Below are positions 43,803 through 55,890 of a stretch of 64,000 nt of DNA, one piece after another (the first letter of the stretch is position 1; each line of letters opens with the position of its first letter). The position numbers were made by a program, and so were the translations under genes. The stretch comes from Cristatella mucedo (taxonomy: Eukaryota > Bryozoa > Phylactolaemata > Cristatellidae): positions 106,001-170,000 of the forward strand of contig WPIO01000197.1 in NCBI GenBank assembly GCA_009760855.2, in the 5' to 3' direction. Below the pieces are notes generated by a model that was not told the origin of the DNA, did no database searches, and worked only from the letters and a program-made list of their open reading frames with translations.

Positions 43803-44075
43803 TATGCATCGGGGCTCAAGCCTACGACCTCGGCCATCAAATGCAATGGCCCCAACCTTAGACAGCAAATGTGGAGCACCTTGGCCACTAGCCCATATTT
43901 GCATAACCCCCTTTCAAAAAAAACCTTATTTAACAGCCTTGCTTATTTAGCATCATAAGAGCCTTCACAGTCATCATCAAAGCTTGTAGCGTTCAATAAA
44001 GAATCAACCACTTCATGACTCAAACCCACGACCTGGATCGTGAAGGTCGAGCACGTTACCCATGGGATAAGACTT
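43803..44075 (-). mobile_element. Two decayed SINE-like heads
   Basis: Near 43805-43890 and 44020-44070 the minus strand shows B-box-like CGTGGGTTTGAG and CGTAGGCTTGAGCCC with neighbouring GGTCG arms. Tails are not recognisable. Confidence 0.35.
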
Positions 44076-44639
44076 GGGTCTCTATACAGGCAATTTACAG
44101 CACGCCGTGGAGAACCAATAGCAAAGGGTCGGTGACCTGCACAGTATCAAGCACGCACAAGCAAACAATGCTACGGTAAACACTCTAAAGGAAAAATAAA
44201 GACAACACTAGCCACCGGTTAGTAAGACCTGTGGCTAGTAGCAGGTACTGCTGAGTCATGCACAAGTACTAACGACAACGAAAACAAACTAGTTGAACAA
44301 AGGGAAAGCTGGCCGGGCAATCTTGAGTGATTCTTGAGTGATTGCAATCTTGGTGATCAATCTTGAGTCGAGACGTAAACGCAGAAAACTCGTTGATGGT
44401 AGAAATCGTAGCAGGGAGCGCGCTCTCCTGGCTTTCAGTGCACAGAAGCAGGAGGCTCGATAACCAAAGGATTTCAATTTAGTGCTGACGGACTTCGAGA
44501 TAGATGCTGAGGAGCGAGTGGTGCAGGAACACACTGGAGAAGCAACCTGAGGGTCAGGTAGGTAGGCTGCATGCGAAACAAGCAACCTGAAAGCTTGATC
44601 GAGGATTTTAAAATCGATACTTGATTGGGAGCCGGTGAA

Positions 44640-44880
44640 GCTCAGACTGAGTGGCAGCTACGCCGTAGACGACAGATCTGACGAGCGACAAAGTTTTGCA
44701 TCAGCTGTAGACGATAGAAGGCACAGGCCAAGAGTCCTAAGTATGGGGAATTGCAATAATCTAGGCCGGATGTCACAAACGCACTCACTAGTTGGCCTGC
44801 CATTCTTATCAGGCCCTGATTTTGCAGGCGGTCCTGATCTTATGAGTGACCTAGTAACAATAATAATAATAATACTCACA
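44640..44880 (-). mobile_element. Possible LINE fragment
   Basis: On the minus strand CDIRPRLLQFPILRTLG loosely resembles the TSRLDYCNSLL region of CR1/L2 reverse transcriptases, followed by ATT repeats at its 5' side. Weak. Confidence 0.3.
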
Positions 44881-45142
44881 GTAGTAGTAACAAAGCATTA
44901 GCTCAGTAAACCAGTCGACAGAAGGAGCATACTACTGTACTCAAAAGGTCACCGGCAAATGTTTAGCTAAAAATAAAACCCTGCCCTGGCAACCGGCTTT
45001 GGCAGATAATGATCACAGCAGGTGGCTTGCTGTAGTCACTATCATCGTTATCACGAGGCTCTGGCAATGCTGGCTCCTTGTAATAATATGATTCCTTTGC
45101 ATGTGCTCTAAAAGAACCTAATCTCTCTACTCAGGCACTTTA

Positions 45143-45260
45143 CATAGTAATAATAATAATGTACTTGATAAAGCGCCCTCAGAGAACTTAATCTCTTTCT
45201 AGGCGCTTTACATTTGCTGCAAAAGGAAGCCACGTGGCTTGAGCCGCCGACCTCGGTCAT
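45143..45260 (-). mobile_element. LINE family B tail
   Basis: On the minus strand: TTTTGCAGCAAATGTAAAGC, GCCTAGAAAGAGATTAAGTT, CTCTGAGGGCGCTTTATC, ATT repeats. Close to consensus. A decayed SINE family 1 tail precedes it near 45105-45145. Confidence 0.85.
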
Positions 45261-45818
45261 GATTGTACACAACCAAGGACTTCGAAATGATAAGATAATG
45301 ATAATGATAAGATAATGATAATGTGAAAGACTTTGATTTCCACAATTATCAGCCTACCCAGTCCCCAACCATTGCACACATAACAAGACCAGTCCCTTTA
45401 ATTCGAGGAATTAAAATCTTAGAGACAAACGTAGCCGAAAGTGTCCGGCCAGGTGCTGCTGCTAATTTCGGCAGGCCTGAAAGAGAGCAGAATGGACAGC
45501 ACAAGTTCTGCTAGAGCAGCCGCTACAGCTGCTGCTGCTTCGCCAGAAGCACTGAACGCCAAGTCAGCTAAATGTATGCACGGGGCTGCATTTGGTGACC
45601 ACGGCACATGCAAGTACAAATCAGCCATTTACAGTGGCACATGCAAGCATCTAATGCACTGGGGAACAACTGCCTCCCCTCCCCACCTCCGACAGCACCC
45701 CAGACAGGGAGATAGCATGGAAGTGGCCGCCATTGTTGGCTCGAGGACAAAGGCTGCTGGAATTTGACGACATTATGGTGCAGGCCGCAGGCAGCCAAAC
45801 TTCAGTGGTCAGCTATAC

Positions 45819-45870
45819 CTTGGTCACCATCTGATCGTTGAAGCTGTAGAATTGATTATCGTCAAACGAC
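45819..45870 (-). CDS. USP47: USP47 exon 11 (Asn/Asp catalytic box)
   Basis: The acceptor GTCGTTCCAG and donor AAG/GTATAG enclose 52 bp. It encodes SFDDNQFYSFNDQMVTK, matching human SFSDEQWYSFNDQHVSR. The FND carries the third catalytic-triad position of C19 peptidases. It is one of the smallest exons of the gene. Confidence 0.96.
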
Positions 45871-45983
45871 CTGGAACGACAGATGGTACGGTAAGACCAG
45901 TGACGAGCAGTTGCTATGGAAAGGAAACTAGCAAGAGGTAGCTAGCACAAGGACGTAGCTCCAGGAGGCCCAGATGGACTTAC

Positions 45984-46063
45984 TTTATGTAAGCATAGTA
46001 GTGACCACCCAAGGCATTGCCTGAATGTACCATGACTGAGAACAGCTCATACGTCCAAGGGTC
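45984..46063 (-). CDS. USP47: USP47 exon 10 (catalytic His box)
   Basis: The acceptor TCCTTTATTCAG and donor AA/GTAAGT bound the exon. It encodes [20 protein letters not shown] then HYYAYIK, matching human [25 protein letters not shown]. The general-base His codon is at 46003-46001. Confidence 0.97.
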
Positions 46064-46171
46064 CTGAATAAAGGAGAGTGATTAGTTGATGGCGATGCCG
46101 GACAAAATGGCTTCACGAGAAGACCCAACAACAACCCCCTGCATGGAATGTTACTCTAAAGCTTACACACA

Positions 46172-46397
46172 CTCACGCACGAACACTCACTCACTCACTC
46201 ACTCACTCACTCACTCACTCACTCACTCACTCACTCACTCACTCACTCACACACACACACTCACACACTCACTCACTCTCGCTCGCTCACTCACATACAC
46301 ACTCACTCACACACACACACACACTCACACGCACACTCACTCACACTCACTCACACACACACTCTCACGCGCGTGCACGCACGCACGTGCGCGCGCG

Positions 46398-46455
<58 letters not shown>
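46172..46455. repeat. Compound (ACTC)n/(AC)n microsatellite
   Basis: Tandem ACTC units pass into AC and CGCA repeats over about 280 bp in USP47 intron 9. Confidence 0.95.
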
Positions 46456-46456
<1 letters not shown>

Positions 46457-47089
46457 GCACCCATGAAGTGAGACCGTGTTTGGTCCAAGGAAGTGCTAAG
46501 AAGCCACAACGGGATGCCAAGATCAGCAGCCTTCTATGTCTGCACATAATGTCTATTTAAACTGAAATTTGTCCGCGACTAGTGGCAGCTGATTGAATCA
46601 CGGTGCATCATCAAAACGCTCCAATCAAAAACCATATGTAAGATAGGCAAGCTTGGCTGAGTAACCTCCCTAGCTCCATCCCCATGCATGACGAGCTCAT
46701 TAAAAGACAAACACGGCCAACAACAGTGTCACGGTTAAGAGCATCACAACCTGTAAATCTCGAATCACCTGTTGGCCATTTGCAACCTAGCAGCATTCCA
46801 AGTGTCTTTGCACTTGCTTATGAAGTGGCAGCTCAGCTGATCGTGGCCGTGGGCTAAGCTCCCTAAGCCGGAACACGTGACTTGATCTTCCTTCTATCTA
46901 GCTCTATGCAGCCAGCATCTAGCGTGGTCTAACTCCGTCTGATTGCTAGGCAAACCGTGCAAGTATTAACAAACCGAACCCTGGTAGGCCTGGGCTGATT
47001 GTTTGTTATTTAAGGAGAATGGGCCGGCTGCCTGCTGAGCAGTACGAGAGAGGTGCACATTACAGTGCACAGCATCTGCTCAGTTAAAC

Positions 47090-47152
47090 CAGCCAAGCTC
47101 ATGTAAAGCGCCCAGAAAGAGATTGAGTTCTCTGAACACACTTTATCAAGTG

Positions 47153-47187
<35 letters not shown>
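47090..47187 (+). mobile_element. LINE family B tail
   Basis: CATGTAAAGCGCCCAGAAAG, AGATTGAGTTCTCTGAACAC, ACTTTATCAAGTGC and eight ATT repeats. Confidence 0.8.
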
Positions 47188-47189
<2 letters not shown>

Positions 47190-47364
47190 AGCTACCAACT
47201 AGGATTTGGTCAGCTTGCGTTGCATCTAGCCTTCTGTACTCCATACAAGCTAGACAGGCCATTAGTCGGTGGCCAAAATACGGTCAATGGGCCTGAGCTT
47301 CGTCCAAACAGGAATGCAACCTTGACCTTGCACGAGCCAACCGACCCTAATAAAATCCTAGCTG

Positions 47365-47530
47365 ATTTAATAGCCTCTTTTGCATAGCAATAGAAGAGCC
47401 TTTACGGCTATCTCCACCGCTTGAAGCAGTGAAAAAGGATCGCCCACAGCAGGAATGAAACCCACTGCCTCGGAATCGAGGCCGTGAAAAGCTACAGCCA
47501 TACCTAGTGTGCCATCCCAGCTCACTAATG
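47365..47530 (-). mobile_element. SINE family 2
   Basis: Minus-strand copy with GGGATGGCACACTAGG, CACGGCCTCGATTCCGAGG, GTGGGTTTCATTCCTGC, GGCGATCCTTTTTCACTGC, GGTGGAGATAGCCGTAAAGG and CTATGCAAAAGAGGCTATT. Nearly full length. Confidence 0.88.
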
Positions 47531-47559
47531 CTAATGACACGGGCAACTTCTGGTGAGTG

Positions 47560-48690
47560 GGCATGCTGTAGGCTGAAGGATACAGTAGCTTTCCAAAAAG
47601 CACCTACAGCCACCATTCCTGTGAACCTTCTTTCAGTGGGCTCAGCCCTCATCAAGGCAGCGCTTCGGAAATCCTTGCCTGTCTTAAACCGCTTGCAAAT
47701 AGTACAAAACAACTCAAAACTCAGTGGCCCGTGGCGACAAGAGCTGTCGCCACGGGCGTCGACTGCTGCCAAATCAATCTGCCTCTTCCTCAGCTTCGCT
47801 GGCCTTTCACATCAAGTATCACATCGATTTCGAAACTCTCAGTTTGACTTGCACGGCGCTTGCACTCGCTACTTTCAGGTCTTCCGGCCTGTGCTGCAAT
47901 GAGGCAGCTATTGATGGTACAACTCTCAGCTGCTCTGAGCTCATCTCTCATGAACGTCGTCGAAGTTGCAACTTTTCACCTCTTCTCACCGATCTGTACT
48001 GGCTTCCCACCAAACAGCATATCGACTTCATAATCGGTCACAAACTTCTAGGCCTCTTCATTCCATTGCTCTAGCCTCCTTATCAGAACTACTTCTCAAT
48101 CGAGCAAGGCACTTTGCTACTCAGCGTCTCAGACGACCGGCGAACCATGTGGCTTCTCGTGCTCTCAGAGTGCCAAGCGCATTCCACGACTCTTTGAACC
48201 TAGCACCGTCGTGCGGTGCTCGCCCGTCGAGCGCTCAGAACCGTCGCTTGACGGACAGATTACCTCGACGGAAGATTTCGCACCGACTGTTTGCGTGTTG
48301 CGAGCCGCGTGCAGCACGGCGGCCGGGTCGTGGACGGCTGAGCAGGCTGACGAACGACCTCATCGGCGGTCACTCGCACTCGTCTCCTGACACCGGTGGC
48401 GAGACTCGTCTGGTTTTCGGTGCCCCACCGCTGGCGCATACCAGGCACGGCGGGACTGGTACGGCGGACTCTTCCGACTCAAGTTGCTCAGCTGGGCACT
48501 ATAATCGAAGCCTTTGGAGACTTTGCCTTTCTTTAGGCGTGTATGCTCAAAGGCCTATAGCTGACTCCCGAATGGCATCACGACATCCCTCTTACTTGTC
48601 GACATTTGAACAGATGAAATCAAAGCATTTACTGGGTCTTACGTGTAAACTGTCCTTTGTGTGCTTACTTGCTTTGCTATAAATACTAAA
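47560..48690 (+). mobile_element. LINE 3' fragment of a third, CR1/L2-like family
   Basis: Blocks ISHERRRSCNFSPLLTDLYW and LPTKQHIDFIIGHKLLGLF correspond to the C-terminal domain of CR1/L2 ORF2. At the end YAQRPIADSRMASRHPSYL and STFEQMKSKHLLGL replace the usual AWNSLP/LKTHLF block. The middle part is GC-rich and does not align, so it may contain another insertion. Confidence 0.65.
47728..47756. repeat. Perfect 12-bp hairpin
   Basis: CCCGTGGCGACA and its complement flank AGAGC inside the LINE at 47560. Confidence 0.75.
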
Positions 48691-49197
48691 ACTTGGTGTG
48701 CTACCACTAGGGGCGGTACCACAGGGGGCGGCATATGAATGAGTCCCGGGTTTGATGACTTGCACAAACACTTGTCCCATCGTGAGACTGCCACCTGACA
48801 AACTACCAGTATATAGTGTATAGGTGTATAGTGTCAGAAGAAAACCGTACGCCTGTCCAGGCGCTTCACACGAGTAGCAGAGCTCGTGGGGTTGAAGTTG
48901 CTCGCCTTGAACCACCGATGCCAAACCAGGATGGCAGCCACATTGGAAGACCACGTGCGGTACATTCACTAGAAGCAGGTCACGTCGGCACGACCAGCAC
49001 AACTTCTAGGATACTGCAGCAGCATCACAAGAAACGCAATAATGCTACAGAACAACTACAGCACAACCAGAAGAGCTAGCTGAAGATGAGAGGCAACAAA
49101 CCGAAGCAATACTTCAGACACGATAACGGCGCGCTTAGCGCAGCTCCGATGCACGGACGGGAGGCTCCACGCAGTCGAACAGACGGCTAGCGCTCAC

Positions 49198-49322
49198 CTC
49201 AGCTCGCGTGACGTCATCTTGCCTGCCCTGGCCAAACGACTGCTCGCTGTGAGCCTCGGACGAGCTGTCGCCTCTCAGCGACAACGAAGACGATGAACAC
49301 GACACATCAATGCCTTCGTCGT
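49198..49322 (-). CDS. USP47: USP47 exon 9
   Basis: The acceptor TGTTTTTCAG and donor GAG/GTGAGC bound the exon. It encodes NDEGIDVSCSSSSLSLRGDS and ends GQGRQDDVTRAE. The start matches human NDDGVDEGICLET within the insert of the peptidase domain. Confidence 0.9.
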
Positions 49323-49460
49323 CTGAAAAACAGACGCCCTCAGCCGCTGTTCGGAGGCGCAGGGGCAGCAGCCGCGCCGCACGCAGCTCGCTTGCCGAGA
49401 AGCTCGGAGCTGCGGCCAGCTTCGGCTGCTGTGAACCTCAACTGCCGCAGTCAAGCTTAC

Positions 49461-49921
49461 TCCTCTGCAGCAGCAGCAGCTTCGTCGTACCTGCGGCTCG
49501 ACACGACGACGAATCGCTCTTGCATAGCGCCGGGCCCGGGGAGAGCTGAGCGGGAGCCGCAGCCGGGCAAACCACATCAGCAGCAGCCAGCGACGAGTCG
49601 ACGATCGACGATGCGCAGCACGGCTGCTGAGCCTCTGCACTCGTGGGCGCCTCGGCGGGGGCAGTGGCGGCCCTGTCAGCGGTACCGTCAGGCGTCGGCG
49701 CTGCTACTGCAGCAACCGAAGACTGAACTGAAGACTGAAATTCAACTGAAGACTCGGTGACTTCGGGGTCTGTTCGATGGCAGCCGCCATGTTCGGCATC
49801 ACCAGCTGGAGTGCCCGCTGACGTCGGCATGCCCCCACCTCTAGCGGTGCAGCTGTCGGCAATCTCTGCCACTTCCGGCTGAACGAACGAGCTCAGGTCC
49901 AGCAACTCGGAAAAGGTCATT
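49461..49921 (-). CDS. USP47: USP47 exon 8 (peptidase-domain insert)
   Basis: The acceptor GTGCTTGCAG and donor GGA/GTAAGC bound 461 bp. After the split Arg it encodes MTFSELLDLSSFVQPEVAEI, matching human MTFPEELDMSTFIDVED. About 130 low-complexity residues follow, rich in Ala, Ser and Glu. The insert sits where human USP47 also has an acidic loop, but its sequence is not conserved. Confidence 0.93.
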
Positions 49922-50742
49922 CTGCAAGCACCACAAAGCCTGCTGCATGAGGGGAGGGCCAGTGGCTACGGCGGTCTCCAGTGGTCGCAATGTGAAGGGA
50001 GCACACCTAAGCAAGACTGACCTGCCCGGCACGTCTGAAAAGCAGTCAGCACGACGTGCAGACGGGGGAGCAGAGCGCCGGCAGTTTAGCAGCCAGGGTC
50101 AAGCAAATAATAACGTCCTGATGCCGCAGCATGCTGTTCAAGCCAGCTGATGCAGTATGTTTTGTGCTGATGTGGATAGTGGTGCTACGACAACGCATTG
50201 CAGTGCACAGTAAACAGCCACGATCGGTGGCATTAGAAAGGCTCAATAGGATGATGGATCAAAGACACTGTAAGTAGGCCTCGGCCCATATAACAGTGAC
50301 AAACAACCCTCCCGGAAGGGAAAGTACTGCTCGCTGCATTCGGTCGGCTTGGGCAATCGATGATCGGTGCCCTTTGAATACATTCCTGCAAACAGCAGCG
50401 GAGCAGGAGTGGACTTTAAATAGCCTTGTTAAATATCAGGTAGCCAGCAACTGGTTATTATGACAGAGTACTGCTGGCAGACACGCAATCAGAGACATGC
50501 CAGGACCTCAACAAGGGCACAACGTCACACACCGCAGCCGAGCGGCCTAGTGATTGAGCAGAGTGTGTCCGCTCAAGCCCGACATCGATGGGTGCACACA
50601 ACTCAGATCGCAAGGACTATGGAAAGGCAGGGGCATTGGTAAGGGTGGGGGCCATAAAGCATATGATGTGCTGACACTTGAAGTTGCTCGAAATGCAGCC
50701 ACTGGCAGCACCTAAATCAGCACCAGCTACACTCATACTTAC

Positions 50743-50840
50743 CTATCATTAAGCTTGATCCGCTGGTAGGTGCTAGCATCAAAATCGAATCTCTTAAGTT
50801 GCAGAGTCAACAAATATGGAAAGGTTATGAACTTGAGGCC
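50743..50840 (-). CDS. USP47: USP47 exon 7
   Basis: The acceptor TGTTTCCAG and donor AG/GTAAGT bound the exon. It encodes [20 protein letters not shown] then [13 protein letters not shown], matching human [20 protein letters not shown] and DYTTMHRIKLNDR. It contains the LQLKRF signature of ubiquitin proteases. Confidence 0.98.
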
Positions 50841-50869
50841 CTGGAAACACGATAGCGATTTGAGTGTCT

Positions 50870-52000
50870 CAAAAATGATATAAAACTTGCACAGAACTCT
50901 AAAAGCACTAAATATATTTCGAAAAAGTTAGCATATGCTGGAAATGAAGCACATTGATGGATTAGCAAAGACGCAACAGTGTAAGTATGCATGAGCACAC
51001 AATGGATAATTCTTTCGGCTAGAACAAACAGTGATAAGAACTGCAGGTTTTCAGCATTATTAAATAACGTCATCACATCAGAAGATTGTGTCAGTAGGTA
51101 GTGAGTTCCAAACTTCCGAGAGAACACAAACTGAAGGCATGACCTTCAAAGCTTTGGAGCTTGATTAGAGGTACACTCAAACGACTTGAGTAAAAAGAAC
51201 AAGTAATAAATTAGCTAGCTTGATTAGGAAGTAGTTTAAATGAGTACGCAAGAGCAAGAGAGAGAAAGAACGCAATGTGAGAGACGAATAAACTTCTATA
51301 CGCTTCTGGATGTGGAGTGAGTGCACTTCATTAAGAAGTGGAGTGATGTGGGAGTTGCAAAGGCCACTACATATAAACACAGCTGCAAAGTTTTGCACAA
51401 ACTATAGGTGAGAAGAATTGCGAGTAGGGAGCTATAAATGTCTAGACGGAATGCCACAAATACATCGGCCAGCTTAGCTGTTTTTTCCTATATTTGTAAT
51501 AGCAGGTAGCTGGAAGTAAACAGACTTGACTGTAGAGCTGATGTGGTCAACCAGTGAGAGATATCTGTCGAACACATTTATCCTACGAACGCATTTAGAT
51601 GCTATAGCCGACATTCTGGTCAACTTCATTCTGCGAGCAAGCTTTTCAGATCTGAACAGCACTCAAGGTCTCCCAAAACTAGACCGTTTGCTTTATAGTC
51701 ATTCAATTTGAGAAAGATGGCTGAAATCCAAATGCAAACGTCCACAATACATGCTGCAAGTGAGAAAGGAAAGTTGGTTGTGCTAGAAGGCAGGGAATAT
51801 ATCAAAAGGGAAGATATCAGAGCACACGTATGGCCATGTGCCTTATGCACACAAATGAAAGCCCAGATTGCACACGGCAAAAACATCGGCAGAAGGAAAA
51901 GTATAAAGAAAGAAAGAAGCGGACCAAGCACATATCCTTGATGTACCGCATACTTTAAACGCTCGTCGAATGGCTGGTGCTGTGGACACAAATGATCAGC
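50870..52000 (-). mobile_element. LINE family B-like copy, decayed
   Basis: On the minus strand YAVHQGYVLGPLLSF is the VPQGSVLGPLLF motif. FSLAACIVDVCIWISAIFLK and LNDYKANGLVLGD match the ACIxDIxxWMxxNxLKLNDxKTE block, and INVFDRYLSLVDHISSTVKS the next one. A decayed tail lies at 50877-50950. It is broken by several stops and is one of the longest LINE copies in the window. Confidence 0.78.
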
Positions 52001-52259
52001 TAATTTCCTACTGAGATAAAAACTAAAAGAATGCAGTTCGGTGCCAGGTCAGGTGACACGATCGGCACTCATGGAAAACTAGGTGATCAATTACATCAAA
52101 TGCTACTAACGATCTAGCAAAATTAGCAGTGAGCCTATAAATAAGGTCAATTATTTTGGTTAGGTAGGTGTACATTTGCAACAAAGCAGACTACGTGGAG
52201 CATTTGTTCTGAAAACTAAACCGCAACTTACTCGCAAGCTTTGAACCGTATCATAAGAA

Positions 52260-52340
52260 CAATAATGTTAATATTTTGCCTAAAACTCTAAGAGAACTAA
52301 ATATCTTTCAAGGCACGTTACATATGCTGAAAAGAAAGCA
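52260..52340 (-). mobile_element. LINE family B tail fragment
   Basis: On the minus strand: CAGCATATGTAACGTGCC, TTGAAAGATATTTAGTTCTC, TTAGAGTTTTAGG. Diverged. Confidence 0.5.
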
Positions 52341-52372
52341 TATCAATTGATAAGAGATTACATGCAGTAACT

Positions 52373-52508
<136 letters not shown>

Positions 52509-52840
52509 TTTAGCTAGTCAGCCACTACTTCTTCTGGTGTCTTAATAGTAGACAGGAAATCAACTGATTAGGTTGCATTGACCTTGATTCTCTTGGCCAG
52601 TATGCCTACATTCCTGCTAGTATGCTAATATAAAAATTGAAATGGCATAAGACAGGAACAGCTTTGCCATCGAAATCTGAAAATACTGGTACACAGTGCC
52701 GGCTTATCTGAATGCCTAAGAGAACATCTAAGCAATATTTACAGGTGGTGATGTTCCAAGCATGCAGCAGGACATGTTTTTTGTCACGGGCCAAAAATGA
52801 TTGATGAATAGCAAATGACAGCAGTGTGGCATCCTCGTAC

Positions 52841-52936
52841 CTTGTGCGCATCACATTTACGATTACATTTCTCACAAAAGTACTGATCATTTCCTTGGAG
52901 GGTTTCTGGTTCGACAAACGCATGCAGTGCTTCTTC
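52841..52936 (-). CDS. USP47: USP47 exon 6 (zinc-finger fingers)
   Basis: The acceptor CATTGTAG and donor AAG/GTACGA enclose exactly 32 codons. It encodes [20 protein letters not shown] then [12 protein letters not shown], matching human [32 protein letters not shown]. CxxCxxxC belongs to the finger subdomain of the protease. Confidence 0.98.
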
Positions 52937-52964
52937 CTACAATGTCACAGCAGCATAATCGCAA

Positions 52965-53050
52965 TAATAATTATAATAATAGCAATCATTTGTGTCGAGC
53001 TCTAAGAACAACATATCTCTTTCTAGTTAATTTACTTATGTTATACGACA
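52965..53050 (-). mobile_element. LINE family B tail fragment
   Basis: On the minus strand: TAAATTAACTAGAAAGAGA, TATGTTGTTCTTAGAGCTC and an ATTATAATTATT end. Diverged. Confidence 0.5.
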
Positions 53051-53289
53051 GATGCTGAAAACTAAGCTTGTCAACCGATTAGCGACAATAACACACCAAA
53101 TTGCTCTGTGAATAAACAGCAAAGTGATGAGCATAGCATATGCTGTTGCTTTGAGTAGCAAAGCTGGTTAAGTAGCCACTCCTATGTCCTCTTATATTGC
53201 ACCTCGAGTGATACACTAAAAATGAAGATCGCTGACCTTACGGCAAAGCAGATGAGTAATAAGCAAGCTGCCACTCAAAATCGCAAATC

Positions 53290-54660
53290 TCAACAGGTGC
53301 GTGGCGAGTCGTGGCTGACCAGCTGAACTCTTACATTGAAACTTCTAACCTAGCGAGTGATTTCCAGTCTGGTGTTAGAGCTAATTCATTAACTAATCAG
53401 CATTTTTGCGTAATGATCTTCTTAGGAATCCAGACTAAGGCAAGCCTCTGAGAGATTTGCTTGATCTTTCGGCAGCATTTGATACTCTTGATCATCAAGT
53501 CCTGGGCATCCTGGCACAGCACAGCAAGAGTTCAGGTCCTAGATCAGTGAGAGACTCCAGAGCATTGATGTAAGCTTGCAAAGATCATCCGAGGAGCCAC
53601 TAAAGTATGGGGTAATTAAGAGGACTGTGCTTCGTCCGGTTCTGTTCAGGGTTTGTACTCTACCTCCTGGTGATGCGATTGTCAGGCACAAGCTAGGCTT
53701 TCACTTCTAAGCATATGATAACTCGGTTGTACCTTTAGTGTGATCCCTACCAGCTCTCCAGCACGTCGAACTCTCTCGACTCCCTTGCTGCATGTATAGA
53801 CGACATCCCCACATGTATAGCAAACTTTCTTAAATTGAATGATGATAAACCAAATTACTAGTTGTGGGCAAACGAAATGTGACTCGGAAATTAAATTTTG
53901 CTAAAATTCGGGCTTATCTAGACAGGGATACCACATCTAAGTTAGTCCATGCATTTGTGACATCCCGTTTCGACTTCTGCAAGTCAATGCTTGCTGGTCT
54001 ACCGGCCTGTGCAATCAGAGGCCTACAGCTGGTGTAAAACTCTGCAGCTAGGCTTGTCTGACGTGAGATTCACAATTGCCACATCTCACCACTTCTTGCC
54101 TATTGCACTGGCTCCCAGTCAAGCAAGCATCGACTTCAAGGTTTTGTTACTCACTTTTAGGTTCCTTCATTCTTTGGCTCCACCTTACCTATCAGATCTA
54201 TTACCCCTACCAGGCTAGGCATCGTACTATCCACTTTCCGAAATCTAATTGTTTACCTATACCTTGTACGAACCTCACAACAGTGTAGATGATGCTTTCA
54301 GTTCGTATGCTCCCAAAGCCTGGAACTCATTCTCAACTGAGATCACAACATCCCATGAATTGACCTATTATTTGAATATAAGCTAAAACACACCTATTTC
54401 TTTAAAGACATGTCTTCGTGATTTGTTCTTTATGTGTTTATATCTGCTGACACTGCATGCTGCCACAAGCCATATTTTACAAATTGACACTGTCATTGCC
54501 ACCTCTAATCATTATGCTTGCTGACAGTGTGCTTGTTACCACTAACCATTTGATCATCCTTCCTGTACAGCATATGCTGACTGCCTAGAAAGAGATTAAG
54601 TTCTCTGAGGGCATTTTACAAATGTAGTACTATTAATATTATCATTATTACTTGCGAACT
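53290..54660 (+). mobile_element. LINE family B, longest copy (reverse transcriptase to tail)
   Basis: It runs from upstream palm sequence (DFQSGVRANSLTNQH) through LLDLSAAFDTLDHQVL, whose FD is the first catalytic Asp region, and LKLNDDKPN. TSHHFLPIALAPSQASIDFK, PPYLSDLLPLPG and YAPKAWNSFSTEITTS follow, then the 3' UTR with GACACTGCATGCTG and the tail AGAAAGAGATTAAGTTCTC. Family B is therefore a CR1/L2-type non-LTR retrotransposon. Many stops; 5' truncated; antisense to USP47 in intron 5. Confidence 0.9.
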
Positions 54661-55246
54661 TGAATACCAAAAGCAGAGAGGTTCGACAAAAACTGTTGCA
54701 AGAGCCACTGGGGTCACTACCATCATAACCCACATCCTTTGTCATGATCAACAACAAAAAACAGTTCATATTCTGAGAGCGGCAGCATTGAGATAGATCT
54801 AGCACCGAAATTGAACAGGCAAGTGGTGCAAGGGGAACAGCAAAAACTAAATCATTGTCGTCATGATAACTTTGGCTGCTATCGTCATTTCTCATGAAAA
54901 CTGAATAAAAACTGTGGTGACAACATAGTGAAATAACTCGGTAGAAAAGAAGAAGCATCTCGAGGCAATGACAGAAGCAAATGGCAGAAGCAAAACATCA
55001 CACTCCCTCTAAACATTAGCTACGAATACGCTGACTACTCAATAACGACAGCCTGCCAGTAAAATGATGAAAATCTGCAGCATGAGAAGAACAGGTGTTT
55101 GCATGCATGCAGCCCTGTTTTGATTTGCGCGCCGTTCAACAAAAAGCAACCAAAATCGGGATTTGCTGACGGAAAACCGGCCAAGTCGAGTGACTAGGTC
55201 AAGCGAAATCAGCTATTAAGGCATGCCTACGACAGGCAATACATAC

Positions 55247-55336
55247 CACGCTCTCGAATGCCCTCGATGAGCCAAAAGGTTTGATAGCCAAGCAGATGTC
55301 GAGGTAGATGACCGACCGTGCGCTCTCGTTGTGACA
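55247..55336 (-). CDS. USP47: USP47 exon 5
   Basis: The acceptor CATTGCAG and donor GTG/GTATGT enclose 30 codons. It encodes CHNESARSVIYLDICLAIKP then FGSSRAFESV, matching human [30 protein letters not shown]. The IPLVIRP part is less conserved (ICLAIKP). Confidence 0.97.
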
Positions 55337-55784
55337 CTGCAATGGAGATCGAACGACTGATAACAGTAGGAGTACGACCGAACATAAGCCGGAGCAGAAA
55401 AAAATTTAAACTCATATTAAACACAAATTACTGCACCTTAGCAGAAACAAAAGAAGAACAGAGAAACATTTAAATTCTTTCTACATTTAATCTTGCGAAG
55501 TTAGAGGTCAGCTCACTTATAGCAGAACATACAAATTCGTTACTAATTACTCATTAGAAGGTAGCCTGAATTACACAAGCGCATGCACACACACACACAC
55601 ACAGGTGTGCGCAGACATTCAGGTCCACTGAAAATACACTCTACCATGCACATTCTAGCACAAACATGCACGCAAAGGCATGCAGGTGCACGCACACACA
55701 CATGCGCGACTGCAACTGTTATTACATAAATAGAAAGAGCCTCGTGCAGTGCTAGGAAAACTATATGCACAAATAGTTGGCTTA

Positions 55785-55890
55785 ATGGTAATAATAATTA
55801 ATATTATTAAAAGTAATCGCACACCGCCATATCGCCATCTAGCAGAACGAGTGGTCTTTCTGGGCACTTCTCATAGGCTGGAAAGAAAGC
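55785..55890 (-). mobile_element. LINE family B tail fragment
   Basis: On the minus strand: TTTCTTTCCAGCCTATGAG, AAGTGCCCAGAAAGACC, and ATT-rich repeats at its end. Diverged. Confidence 0.5.

Noticed and set aside
43278-43950. Long Ser/Leu and Arg/Glu frames on both strands
   Set aside because: They are readings of the purine-rich minisatellite, without protein-like composition.
46086-46466. Thr-His-Ser repeat frame
   Set aside because: Reading of the ACTC/AC microsatellite.
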